DNA of 64,000 bases from assembly GCA_964526695.1 (NCBI GenBank), contig CAZGJA010000132.1, positions 1 to 64,000 on the forward strand. Reading direction: 5' to 3'. Positions within the stretch are counted from its first letter, which is position 1, and every line of letters begins with the position of its first letter. The notes below the pieces were generated by a model, which saw only the letters and a list, made by a program, of their open reading frames with translations, had not been told where the DNA came from and ran no database searches. Of this stretch, positions 20,609 to 28,555 are shown in pieces. This DNA comes from JABWBH01 sp964526695 (GTDB lineage: Bacteria; Planctomycetota; Phycisphaerae; UBA1845). The translations under genes and the position numbers were made by a program.

Positions 20609-20797
20609 AGAACGAGACCGGACCCAAGCGGAACGGCGCCAAGACGGCGCACTTCTGCTCGATGAAGATCACCGAGGACGTGTGGGCGTATGCGGCGAAG
20701 ATGGGGGTGGGGGAGGCGGCCGCGATCGAGCTTGGCATGGATGAGAAGTCGAAGCAGTTTAGGGAAGAGGGCGGGGACGTGTATAATGCCCGGTAGG
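20609..20797 (+). pseudogene. Second, diverged copy of the thiC 3' tail
   Basis: In frame it reads NGAKTAHFCSM then KITEDVWAYAAKMGVGEAA and EEGGDVYNA, matching the last 60 residues of ThiC. Eight residues are missing: CGPQFCSM. In thiC the missing 24 bases are bounded by a 12-base direct repeat (TTCTGCTCGATG), so the loss looks like repeat-mediated deletion. Two of the three cluster cysteines are gone. Many substitutions elsewhere show the copy is old or from another lineage. It is not expected to make a working protein. Confidence 0.85.
20758..20787 (+). promoter_or_regulatory. Candidate promoter of vapBC inside the duplicated thiC tail
   Basis: TATAAT at 20782-20787 with TTTAGG 18 bases upstream. 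The element and its 13 upstream bases are identical to the candidate hicBA promoter 700 bases earlier, although the surrounding thiC tail has diverged. Confidence 0.5.
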
Positions 20798-20857
20798 GTG
20801 GGCGATGCCCTTGGGATCCGCGCTGGACCAGTGCAAGATCGCCACCAGGAGGCGACC

Positions 20858-21118
20858 ATGACCATCCAAGGAACCATTCACGGCAAGACGATCGAGCTTC
20901 TCCAGCCTTTGCCGTTCGCCGACGGCCAGCGGGTGACGGTTTCTGTGATTCCGGAGGCCGGAAGCCCACCCATTGGATCCCCAGCCGCGATCCTCGAGGC
21001 CATGCGTCGGCCGCCCCACGTGGATCCCGAGACCGTGGACCTCATGGAACGCCTCATGGCAGAGGGGCGGCTTCCCGCGACCAAGGGCGAGATCTTCGAA
21101 GGGGAGTCCGGCGGGTGA
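20858..21118 (+). CDS. vapB: VapB-like antitoxin
   Basis: 86 residues. The N-terminus (TIQGTIHGKTIELLQPLPFA, DGQRVTVSV) is an AbrB/SpoVT-like or DUF104-type beta fold used by many VapB antitoxins; the C-terminal half is helical and would wrap the toxin. AGGAGG lies just upstream of the ATG. The stop overlaps the GTG start of the toxin. Confidence 0.8.
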   Translation: MTIQGTIHGKTIELLQPLPFADGQRVTVSVIPEAGSPPIGSPAAILEAMRRPPHVDPETVDLMERLMAEGRLPATKGEIFEGESGG

Positions 21119-21522
21119 TCTATCTCCTTGATTCCTCGGTCGTGAGCGACATGATCCGCGAGAATCCGCATGTTGGGGCTCGATTCGAGATGCTGGCGTC
21201 GTCGGATCGAGTTGCGATTTGCACGATCGTCAGGGGCGAGATTCTCTTCGGCATTCGACGGCTGCCCGCCGGTCGAAAGAAACAGGAGTTGGAGATCAAG
21301 GCCGCGGACGTGTTCAGTCGACTGATCTGCGAACCTCTATCGGGTGAAGTGGGGGATGCCTATGCGGACATCAAGGCCATTCAGCAACGTCGCGGCCTGG
21401 CCCTGAATGACAACGATCTCTGGATCGCCGCGACGGCCTTGTGTTTGCAGGCGACGATCGTCACCCGCGACAAGGACTTCTTCCGCGTCGACGGGTTGGT
21501 CGTGGAGGATTGGACGAAGTGA
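21115..21522 (+). CDS. vapC: VapC-like PIN-domain ribonuclease toxin
   Basis: 135 residues from a GTG that overlaps the vapB stop (GTGA). PIN-domain acidic residues are in place: YLLDSSVVSDMI at the N-terminus, RGEILFG in the middle, and LNDNDLWIAATAL plus TRDKDF in the C-terminal half. Such toxins cleave tRNA or rRNA. Its stop overlaps the start of the nuclease-like gene, so three genes are translationally linked. Confidence 0.93.
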   Translation: MIYLLDSSVVSDMIRENPHVGARFEMLASSDRVAICTIVRGEILFGIRRLPAGRKKQELEIKAADVFSRLICEPLSGEVGDAYADIKAIQQRRGLALNDNDLWIAATALCLQATIVTRDKDFFRVDGLVVEDWTK

Positions 21523-22352
21523 AGCAGAGAACGGAATCCGAGGTGTTGTTCGAGGTGTACTTGAACGAGAATGGGTATTGCGGAACATGGGTGTTCGAGA
21601 AGGAGCAATTCGAGAAAAAGAAAAGGCCTGACTACACGCTGTCGTGGGAAGCCGAAGACGTTTTTCTCGAAGTGAAGCAGCTTGAACCCACTGACCAGAT
21701 AAGCCAAGTTCGCTTCGTTGAAGTGTATGCTCCGATCCGCCAGGCCATAGTGAAGGCGAAGAAGAAGTTTCAAGAATTTGGAGACAAGCGATGCGCGCTT
21801 GTGCTCATGGATCTGTATTCTGGACGGACAATCCTCGATCCTCCGTTTGTCTACGCCGCGATGTGTGGTAATTTGGCGTATCAAATACCAATTAGCCCAA
21901 CTTCCCAAGAAACGGGTGAGTATCCAAGGATGTGCTTTCTGGAACGAGGCGGTGCCATGCTGAGTTCTTACTCACCTCTGCGAGCGCAGAATAAGAGGAT
22001 CGGAGCGGTGATAGTCTTGGATCGAATCCGTGTATGCACGCGCGCCTTTCAATCCCGCTGGGTCAAGGAGAGAGCGGATCAAGATGCGTCGCTTGGTCGA
22101 GCACCCACTGACAGGGAACGCCTGAAGCTTTTTTTTCGATTAACATACCAGACCCAAGAAAAGGAGCAATGTAATACGACACCTCGCGTGGTTGTGTTCC
22201 GGAACCCGTTTACACCACCCGAGAATCGTCTGCCTTCCACCTTATTCCGTGGAGAATATGACGAGCATTGGGATCTCTGGAATGATGGGCCAAGGAGGAT
22301 GTTTGTGGGTGAGGGAATACTGCGACTTGAACAAACCTCGAATCTGTCGTGA
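21519..22352 (+). CDS. PD-(D/E)xK nuclease-like protein coupled to VapBC
   Basis: 277 residues from a GTG at 21519 that overlaps the vapC stop as GTGA. The N-terminal third has the layout of a restriction-endonuclease fold: an early Glu (TESEVLFEVYL), then RPDYTLSW and, 10 residues on, FLEVKQ, giving the PD...ExK motif. The rest has no recognised domain. Lower GC and different codon use from neighbours point to transfer. It may be an antiphage or accessory nuclease riding with the toxin-antitoxin pair; function is not established. Confidence 0.72.
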   Translation: MKQRTESEVLFEVYLNENGYCGTWVFEKEQFEKKKRPDYTLSWEAEDVFLEVKQLEPTDQISQVRFVEVYAPIRQAIVKAKKKFQEFGDKRCALVLMDLYSGRTILDPPFVYAAMCGNLAYQIPISPTSQETGEYPRMCFLERGGAMLSSYSPLRAQNKRIGAVIVLDRIRVCTRAFQSRWVKERADQDASLGRAPTDRERLKLFFRLTYQTQEKEQCNTTPRVVVFRNPFTPPENRLPSTLFRGEYDEHWDLWNDGPRRMFVGEGILRLEQTSNLS

Positions 22353-22501
22353 TACTCGGCATGATCAGCCTTCTCTCGTCGCATGAGATTCTATTCGCAT
22401 GTCGGCAGAGACTGCCGACGATCGGTACGGACGAAGCGAAAACACCGACTCGATGTGCGCGTTAGCGGATTCATGTGCTGCATGATGAGGAGCCGCAATT
22501 C

Positions 22502-22927
22502 ATGTGTACCCAGACTTCGTTTGTGCATGACTGTGGACAAGCAAACCCAACAGTTGCGCGTTACTGTGCCAGGTGCGGCCAGGAGCTTAGATCCCAGAAC
22601 CAGGATTCGCTAACCTCAATTCGGTCGGACCCGACACCAGCGGTTAGCGTTCGTCTGGACTGGCTTAACTCGCAGGTGATTGTGCACAATGAATCACTGG
22701 TTGATCTCTTGATCTCGATGCTGTCTCTTGGGGAATTCTTCGACCTCAACATTGAGAATCTCCCGTTTACGCTTTCTCCTCGCGAAGCAAGAAGCATTCA
22801 TGTAGCAGCTTTCCGTGGTAGGGACGGAGCGCGCGATTTTGAAGACGAGGTGGGAATCGAAAGTATAAGCTACATGATCTCGGCGAACGGCAAGGCTCTG
22901 CGCGGTGCGGCTACGGCGACTTGGTGA
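22502..22927 (+). CDS. Small zinc-ribbon protein
   Basis: 141 residues from the ATG at 22502, with GAGGAG about 10 bases upstream. The N-terminus carries CTQTSFVHDCGQANPTVARY, then CARCG, a treble-clef or zinc-ribbon arrangement. A beta-rich domain follows (VSVRLDWLNSQVIVHNESL, LPFTLSPREARSIHVAAF), reminiscent of an Ig-like or DUF-type accessory domain. Low GC like the preceding nuclease gene, from which it is separated by about 150 bases. No function assigned. Confidence 0.6.
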   Translation: MCTQTSFVHDCGQANPTVARYCARCGQELRSQNQDSLTSIRSDPTPAVSVRLDWLNSQVIVHNESLVDLLISMLSLGEFFDLNIENLPFTLSPREARSIHVAAFRGRDGARDFEDEVGIESISYMISANGKALRGAATATW

Positions 22928-23021
22928 GCAGCAACGAGTTCTACCTTCTTAGAGCGACTTTATTCTCGGAGGATTGCGTCAAATAATACTCCACATCAGT
23001 AACTCTTATCGGGGAGCCGCG

Positions 23022-23258
23022 ATGGCAGCAGCTTTCCGTATTTCGGCGAAAGGAATCAGGATAATTTGGCAAGACCCTATCTCGGTGAATCCAAACATCT
23101 GCCACGGCGAGGCCTGCATGCGGGAAACGCGCGTTGTGGTCTCAGTGATTCTCGCCAATATCGCCGCCCGAGTGAAACCGGAGGATCTGGCTGGCGCCTA
23201 CCAGATTGAGATGGAGGACATTCAGGCTGCATCGCTCAACGCCGCAGAACTTGGTTAG
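23022..23258 (+). CDS. DUF433-family antitoxin-like protein
   Basis: 78 residues from the ATG at 23022 with GGGGAG 6 bases upstream; an ATG-like start at 22974 is possible. The DUF433 pattern is readable but diverged: ISVNPNICHGEACMRETRVV (family: DP-x-x-x-GxPxxRGTR), then VILANIAARVKPEDLAGAY and DIQAASLNAAEL. DUF433 proteins pair with DUF5615 PIN-like toxins. Here the expected partner is only a fragment. Confidence 0.72.
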   Translation: MAAAFRISAKGIRIIWQDPISVNPNICHGEACMRETRVVVSVILANIAARVKPEDLAGAYQIEMEDIQAASLNAAELG

Positions 23259-23291
23259 TGAGCGAATGGTTCTCTTTCCGGCGGCTTCCTG

Positions 23292-23345
23292 ATGCGATTC
23301 AAGATCAACCTGGCGTGCCATCAAAAAGCCGAGGCGATTCGGTGA
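23292..23345 (+). pseudogene. Eroded DUF5615-type toxin start
   Basis: An ATG 33 bases after the DUF433 gene encodes MRFKINLACHQKAEAIR and stops. The first residues match the usual DUF5615 opening (MRFKID.NL). The remaining 90 or so residues of a normal toxin are absent. The position directly behind DUF433 is where the toxin belongs. Confidence 0.45.
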
Positions 23346-23349
23346 AACC

Positions 23350-23850
23350 ATGCCCAAATTCGTCGGCAAACCCGGATACCTCGACACGCTGCGCATTCAG
23401 TCCATCGAGGCGGCGCGGAAGGGGCACATTGCCCGCGGCCTGGACCTCGCCAAGCGCTACCGCGCCCACCGAGCCGACGATGTCGACGATGTCGACAATC
23501 TCAACCACCTCCTGTTGAACAACTCGACATGGCTCTGCACAACCCGTGATGCCTGCGGGAGAAGGCGTGCCCCGCAGATCCGTGCCACCCTGTTTCGAGA
23601 GGCTGCCGGGGGCGGATCCGCCCCTGCGGATGGCAAAGCGCCTGGCCGTCACGCTCCGCCCTTCCATTCCGGCGGAATCTCCCCATACAACACCAGGCAC
23701 GTCGTCTCGTACCAGTCCTTGCCCCATTCATGCCGGCCGTGCAGGAGCAGGCCGCCTTCGCCGATCGGGGCGACCGGCCTGGAGCGCGACAGAAACGGGA
23801 TCACTTCTTCCGGCAGGTCGAAGCACGATTCCAGCCGCGCATGCTCCTGA
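23350..23850 (+). CDS. Doubtful small ORF
   Basis: About the first 60 codons (MPKFVGKPGYLDTLRIQSIE, then AARKGHIARGLDLAKRYRAH) look like a genuine small basic protein, but the frame then enters repeat-like sequence and overlaps the 3' end of the NUDIX gene on the other strand by 200 bases. It could be the remnant of a gene whose 3' part was replaced. Confidence 0.25.
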   Translation: MPKFVGKPGYLDTLRIQSIEAARKGHIARGLDLAKRYRAHRADDVDDVDNLNHLLLNNSTWLCTTRDACGRRRAPQIRATLFREAAGGGSAPADGKAPGRHAPPFHSGGISPYNTRHVVSYQSLPHSCRPCRSRPPSPIGATGLERDRNGITSSGRSKHDSSRACS

Positions 23851-25190
23851 TGGGGCGCCAGCGGATCGAAGCGCGCCAGTACGTCCGAGAGGCAAAGCGT
23901 CAGCACCGCATCGAAGAGGAACTCCGGCTGGAGCATCTCGCGGTCGCGCACCAGGCCGATGCAGGTCAGCGCGCGTATTTCATCCGGCGTCAGCCGCAGT
24001 TCCTCGCACAGCTCGCGCCGCGCGGCGCTGAAGAGGTCGAATCGCCGCGCCGCGCGGTCGTCGGCCTCCAGAGCCCCGCCGAACGGGTGCAGGAAGCCCG
24101 GATGGTAAGCGACGCGATCGTTGCGCCGACCCAGCAGGAGAAAGCCGTCCGCGGTGATGACGTTGCTGCTGACGCCGCAGGGGTTGCCCAGGCAGTCGTC
24201 CCCATGCTCCACCACCGCCGCGGCGTTGTGCAGGTTGGTCCCGACGAAATCGCGGTAACAGCCCGGACCCAGGTCCAGGTGCAGCGACGCGGGCGTCACC
24301 CGGCAGCGCAGCAGCCGCGCCAGCTCGCCGTCGTACAACAGGACGCCTTTCTCCTTCGCCTCGGCGCACTTCCGCTCCCACGTCTGCGCGATGAGCGCTT
24401 CGACCTGGGGAGGACTGCGTCGAGGGTGATCGTGCCACGTCTGTGTCACCTGCGAGGCGGCATACCTCCCGAACGCCTGCACGAGGAAGGGCGCGCCGAC
24501 GTCGCACCCGTCCTCGACGGCGATAAGAGCCTCGGCGCGCTGAACCCTTCCACGGCGGCTCTCGAACAGCAAGGACGCCATCACCAGCAGCATCACGCCC
24601 GGCAGCGCGAAGAGAGCCGCCCGCAGCCCGAACTCCAGAAGCGAAGTCTGCGACGTGGCCGTGGGCAACGCCCGCGGCAACGCCCATGCGCCGCCCGCGG
24701 CCGCGATGCCCATCAGCATGGATGCCGTCGCCCACGCCTGCCATCGCGCCCGCGCCTTGGCCCGATCCAAATCCCGCGAGCGATGCGCCCGAACCGCCAG
24801 CAGCGCCAGCGCCATCAGCCCCACAGCGGCGCTGACCGCCGCGCCGAAGGCCATCAGGTCAAACAGGTCCTTCCACGAAAAGCGCGTGATCCCGATCAGG
24901 CGACGCGCGACCAGCAGGATGAACACCGCCAGCACCAGCGAGGCAATCGCCACGATCGCGCGAAACCGTGCCCCCGCGGCCAACGGCTTCGCACGCGTCA
25001 GCACCTCCAGCAGCCGCGCGTCGATCACCCACCCGCACTCGGGACAGCGCGATGAGGTCAGACCCGTGAGGTCATATCCGCACTCCGGACAGGGCGGTCG
25101 AGCCGGTACGGTCGAGCCTGTTCCGGCGGAGTCTTTCTTGTCTGAGCCTGTCTCGGCGGGCGGCATCTGAGATTCGGCGGAATTCGTCAT
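23649..25190 (-). CDS. Zinc ribbon - four-helix membrane - NUDIX fusion protein
   Basis: 513 residues in three parts. Residues 34-56 are a zinc ribbon (CPECGYDLTGL ... CPECGW). Residues about 75-215 hold four transmembrane helices. The C-terminal 300 residues are a NUDIX-like enzyme: YRDFVGTNLHN, VITADGFLLLGRRND, PFGGALEADD and AARRELCEELRL, a NUDIX box with an insertion. The stretch before the box, including YRDFVGTNL, resembles the NUDT9/NUDT22-type plant and animal proteins, some of which split UDP-sugars. A membrane-tethered nucleotide-sugar or dinucleotide pyrophosphatase is inferred. Confidence 0.82.
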   Translation of the reverse strand: MTNSAESQMPPAETGSDKKDSAGTGSTVPARPPCPECGYDLTGLTSSRCPECGWVIDARLLEVLTRAKPLAAGARFRAIVAIASLVLAVFILLVARRLIGITRFSWKDLFDLMAFGAAVSAAVGLMALALLAVRAHRSRDLDRAKARARWQAWATASMLMGIAAAGGAWALPRALPTATSQTSLLEFGLRAALFALPGVMLLVMASLLFESRRGRVQRAEALIAVEDGCDVGAPFLVQAFGRYAASQVTQTWHDHPRRSPPQVEALIAQTWERKCAEAKEKGVLLYDGELARLLRCRVTPASLHLDLGPGCYRDFVGTNLHNAAAVVEHGDDCLGNPCGVSSNVITADGFLLLGRRNDRVAYHPGFLHPFGGALEADDRAARRFDLFSAARRELCEELRLTPDEIRALTCIGLVRDREMLQPEFLFDAVLTLCLSDVLARFDPLAPHQEHARLESCFDLPEEVIPFLSRSRPVAPIGEGGLLLHGRHEWGKDWYETTCLVLYGEIPPEWKGGA

Positions 25191-25288
25191 TCAGCGCTCG
25201 GCGATGGGTTCATCGCACTTCGATCCCCGTGCGTGGCGGCATGCTTTGCCAGGATTCTCGGGCCCACTCGTTTCCGAGGAACCCAGCG

Positions 25289-25360
25289 TCCGAGCCGCGC
25301 ATCAGAGCCGCGCATCAGAGCCGCGCCCGTAAGGAAGCGGTTTTCCCTGATGCGCGCGTG
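25289..25360. repeat. Degenerate GAGCCGCG repeat copies
   Basis: Three tandem CATCAGAGCCGCG-type copies followed by CCCGTAAGGAAGCGGTTTTC, the same dispersed family as at 10790, 56866 and 58239. It lies between the 5' end of the NUDIX gene and the 3' end of the DinB gene, both on the minus strand. Confidence 0.65.
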
Positions 25361-25389
25361 AACATCCGCGCCGGACGTCGTCGCCTTGC

Positions 25390-25917
25390 CTACGTCGCCG
25401 GTCCCAGGCCCATCATTCGCCGCCAGACGCTGAGCTGACCGAGGTGATTCTGCATGTGACCGCTGAGGTAAAACCCCATGGCCGCTCCGATCGTGGGGAA
25501 CAGCTCGCGCATCCGCCCCTCGGTGGGATTGGGCCGGGTAAACACCGCGTCGTCCGCGGCCTCGACGGCGGCGATGGCGGCGCGGTAGCCCGTGAAGAAA
25601 CGCCCGGTCAGCTCCTCCATCGACGGGTACAGGTTCCCATCGGCGTCGTCGCGGCACTCGCATCCGGCCTTGAAAAGACCTTCATACGTTGCGGGCGCGG
25701 CCGTTTCGCCGGCGGGCTTGTCGAGCAACTGCATGATGCGCGGCGGATAGAGGCAGAGGTGTCCGAGGTTGAAGGCCGGGTGGTTGCTCTGCACGACGTG
25801 TCCGCCGGGCGCGGCCAGCCTGCCGAACTGCTCGCGCTTCACGTCTTTGAGCACGCGCTCCGCATACACAAGACTGAGCCTGCCGGACGCGGCAAGCATG
25901 GGTCCGATCTGCACCAT
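25390..25917 (-). CDS. DinB-like four-helix metalloprotein
   Basis: 175 residues from the ATG at 25917, preceded by GGGAGGGG. A DinB/YfiT-like four-helix bundle is indicated by an early helix, the motif NHPAFNLGHLCLYPPRIMQL with two His, and near the end GFYLSGHMQNHLGQLSVWRR with two more His that complete the metal site. Family members include bacillithiol or mycothiol transferases and stress proteins. The substrate is unknown. Confidence 0.82.
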   Translation of the reverse strand: MVQIGPMLAASGRLSLVYAERVLKDVKREQFGRLAAPGGHVVQSNHPAFNLGHLCLYPPRIMQLLDKPAGETAAPATYEGLFKAGCECRDDADGNLYPSMEELTGRFFTGYRAAIAAVEAADDAVFTRPNPTEGRMRELFPTIGAAMGFYLSGHMQNHLGQLSVWRRMMGLGPAT

Positions 25918-26100
25918 GGTGATCCCCTCCCGATGAAAACTCTCGTGCGGTCCGATGTGCGATTCGAGGCGCATGATAACCGGCAAGGCGATCAGGTGTC
26001 ACTCTCAGGCGAAGCGCCGCCATACCGCAGGAAAACCGAGCGCAACTGCGGGGGATCCGCCCCCACGCCGAACTCCGGCTCCATCAGGACTACACGACGG

Positions 26101-27129
26101 TCACTTCGGCGCTTCGTGGGCGTTCGCGCCCGCCGTCTCCCACGAAGCCGCCAGCTCCCGAAGCCACGCCCCCGTCTCAACGACCCGGCCATCGGGAAAG
26201 CGGAGCTGATACCGCTTTCCGGTCAACGAGGACTCAGTGGCGACCTGCTCGATGAACTGCTCAACGGTGGTGATCGGCTTGCCCGCGTGCGCCAACTTGA
26301 GACGCATGTGATCGGCGGCCTGCTTGCCGGAATACTCGATGTCGTTGCGCACGAACACCGCGTCCGAGGATTCGACCCGCGCGATCAATCGCTCGATCTT
26401 CTCCTGCTGCCAGGCGTCGGCGGGGCGCACAGTGATCGTCGCGTAATCCGTCCCGATGAGGAGGTTCACCAGCTTGTCCAGCGTCACCACGTAGCGCGCT
26501 TCGCCCAAGGTGAACGGCACGGCCTGCCCTTCGCGCACCGATACGGTTGCCGTGATCGTCGATCCGTCCTTGCCGCCGATGTGGAGGAGCACCTGGCCGG
26601 AGGTGATGTCGGCCAGGTGAATGTAGATGTTGCCGTATGAGCCGGGCATGGGTTTCGAGGATCGCTGCTGGATGGTGAGCGTGAGGCGGTCCCAGGGGAA
26701 ATCAAGCTGCGGCGGCGGCAGCTTGGAATCGTAAACCACCGGAACGCTGCGCATGACGGTCGCCGTGGCTTTCTCACCCTGCTTCGCCGCGGGGCGCACG
26801 AAGACGGTGAACTGCGAGACTTGCGGTTGCCGGCGGACGAACTCGACGAACTCAGCCCCGGCAAGATTGATCTGGTATCGCCCCTCCGCGACTCGCAGCG
26901 GCGTGAGGCGACTGGCAGACGTCTCCTCCGCGGCCAGGTAGATCTCATCCACCGGACCGCCCTCAACGCAGATGTCGATGATGTCGTTCCGCCCGGGTGG
27001 CAGCGGAATGACGATCCATCCCGGGATGTTCTTCAGCTCGACGGTGAGGTCGGCGCTGACATGGGGCGCGGTGATTCCCATACTGACAAGCACGATCCCG
27101 ACGCAGGGGAGAAGGCATGACGGACGCAT
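26101..27129 (-). CDS. Secreted protein with DUF5329-like C-terminus
   Basis: 342 residues from the ATG at 27129, with TTGGAGGAAA upstream. A signal peptide (CVGIVLVSMGITAPHVSAD) is followed by a beta-rich region of about 230 residues with no recognised domain. The last 90 residues (IERLIARVESSDAVFVRNDI, then AADHMRLKLAHAGKPITTVE and FIEQVATESSLTGKRY) match DUF5329, a small periplasmic family of unknown function. Export is predicted. Confidence 0.8.
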   Translation of the reverse strand: MRPSCLLPCVGIVLVSMGITAPHVSADLTVELKNIPGWIVIPLPPGRNDIIDICVEGGPVDEIYLAAEETSASRLTPLRVAEGRYQINLAGAEFVEFVRRQPQVSQFTVFVRPAAKQGEKATATVMRSVPVVYDSKLPPPQLDFPWDRLTLTIQQRSSKPMPGSYGNIYIHLADITSGQVLLHIGGKDGSTITATVSVREGQAVPFTLGEARYVVTLDKLVNLLIGTDYATITVRPADAWQQEKIERLIARVESSDAVFVRNDIEYSGKQAADHMRLKLAHAGKPITTVEQFIEQVATESSLTGKRYQLRFPDGRVVETGAWLRELAASWETAGANAHEAPK

Positions 27130-27250
27130 GAGTTTCCTCCAAGGGGCATGAACGTCCACGTGCTCTTGATCCTACCGTATATTACCCGTTCGTTCAAGGT
27201 CGGGCGCAGGTTGCCACGACGCCGCGACAGGCGTTACGCTGGATCCCGGC

Positions 27251-28555
27251 ATGGGTTTTGGCAAGCAGAACATCCTTATCATCGGCGGCGGCGGGCGCGA
27301 GCACGCAATGGCCGAGGCCGCGGCGCGATCGAGCCGCGCCGGGCGCATCTACTGCGCGCCCGGCAACGCGGGCACGGAGCAGGCCGCGGAGAACGTGGCG
27401 CTGGACGTGATGGACTTCGACGCCTTGATCGCCTTTGCGCGCGAGCGGCAGGTGGACCTCACGCTCGTGGGGCCTGAGGCGCCGCTGTGCGCCGGCATCG
27501 TCGATCGCTTTCAGAAAGCCGGGCTGCGCATCTTCGGTCCCACGAAGTCCGCCGCGAAGATCGAGGGCGACAAGGCGTATGCCAAGTCGCTGATGCGCTC
27601 GGCGGACATCCCCACGGCCGAGGCCCGCGTCTTCACCGAGTTCGCCGACGCGCGGGCGTACCTTCTGACGCGAGATGAAGGCCTGGTGGTTAAGGCGTCG
27701 GGGCTGGCCGCGGGCAAGGGCGTGATCGTCTGCGACACGCCGGCGCAGGCGGTTTTCGCGTGCGAGAAGCTGATGGTCGAGCGCCCGTTCGGCGATGCCG
27801 GGCGGACGGTGGTTGTTGAAGAGCGGCTCAAAGGCGAGGAGCTTTCCGTGCTGGCGCTGGTCTCGGGGCGCGCCATCTGCATGCTTGAGAGCGCGCAGGA
27901 CCACAAGACGCTCAACGACGGCGACACGGGTCCGAACACCGGCGGCATGGGCGCGTACAGCCCCGCGCCGCGCGCGACGCAGGCCGTCCTGCGCGGCGTG
28001 GAGCGCGACATCCTCCTGCCCATCGTCGATTGCCTCGACCGCGAGGGGCATCCGTATCAGGGCGTGCTCTACGTCGGGTTGATGCTCACCGTCGCCGGGC
28101 CGAAGGTGCTCGAGTTCAACTGCCGCTTCGGCGACCCGGAGGCGCAGGTGATCCTGCCGCGCATCCGATCGGACTTCGTCTCGCTCGTCGAGGCCGTGGT
28201 GGACGAGCGACTGGAGGACGCGGCCATAGACTGGGATCCGCGTCCGACGGTGGGCGTGGTGATGGCTTCAGGCGGCTACCCCGGCACGGTGGAGGATGGC
28301 AAAGTCATCACCGGTCTGGATGAGGTCGCGGCGCTGCCGGACGTGACCGTGTATCACAGCGGCACGCGCCGGCTGGATCATCACGTCCTCACGAAAGGGG
28401 GGCGGATTCTCACCGTCACCGCCTCCGGCGAGACCCACGCCGAAGCCCAGCGGCGGGCGTATCAGGCTGCGGAACGGATCCACTTCGACGGCATGCACTT
28501 CCGCCGGGACATCGCCCACCGGGCCATCAACGCAGCCCAAACGGATAGTGCCTGA
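27251..28555 (+). CDS. purD: Phosphoribosylamine-glycine ligase
   Basis: 434 residues, full length. GAR synthetase joins glycine to phosphoribosylamine in purine synthesis using ATP. Seen are the N-terminal IIGGGGREHAMAEA, LTLVGPEAPLCAGI, the ATP-grasp lid region GDKAYAKSLM, LVVKASGLAAGKGVIVC, GPNTGGMGAYSP, the metal-binding end EFNCRFGDPEAQ, and VVMASGGYPG. The ATG at 27251 fits the family N-terminus. It lies just upstream of the tRNA-Gln gene. Confidence 0.97.
   Translation: MGFGKQNILIIGGGGREHAMAEAAARSSRAGRIYCAPGNAGTEQAAENVALDVMDFDALIAFARERQVDLTLVGPEAPLCAGIVDRFQKAGLRIFGPTKSAAKIEGDKAYAKSLMRSADIPTAEARVFTEFADARAYLLTRDEGLVVKASGLAAGKGVIVCDTPAQAVFACEKLMVERPFGDAGRTVVVEERLKGEELSVLALVSGRAICMLESAQDHKTLNDGDTGPNTGGMGAYSPAPRATQAVLRGVERDILLPIVDCLDREGHPYQGVLYVGLMLTVAGPKVLEFNCRFGDPEAQVILPRIRSDFVSLVEAVVDERLEDAAIDWDPRPTVGVVMASGGYPGTVEDGKVITGLDEVAALPDVTVYHSGTRRLDHHVLTKGGRILTVTASGETHAEAQRRAYQAAERIHFDGMHFRRDIAHRAINAAQTDSA

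Noticed and set aside
20593..20796. 67-codon ORF taken as an independent small gene
   Set aside because: Its sequence is the ThiC C-terminus with a deletion; it is a duplicated tail rather than a new gene.
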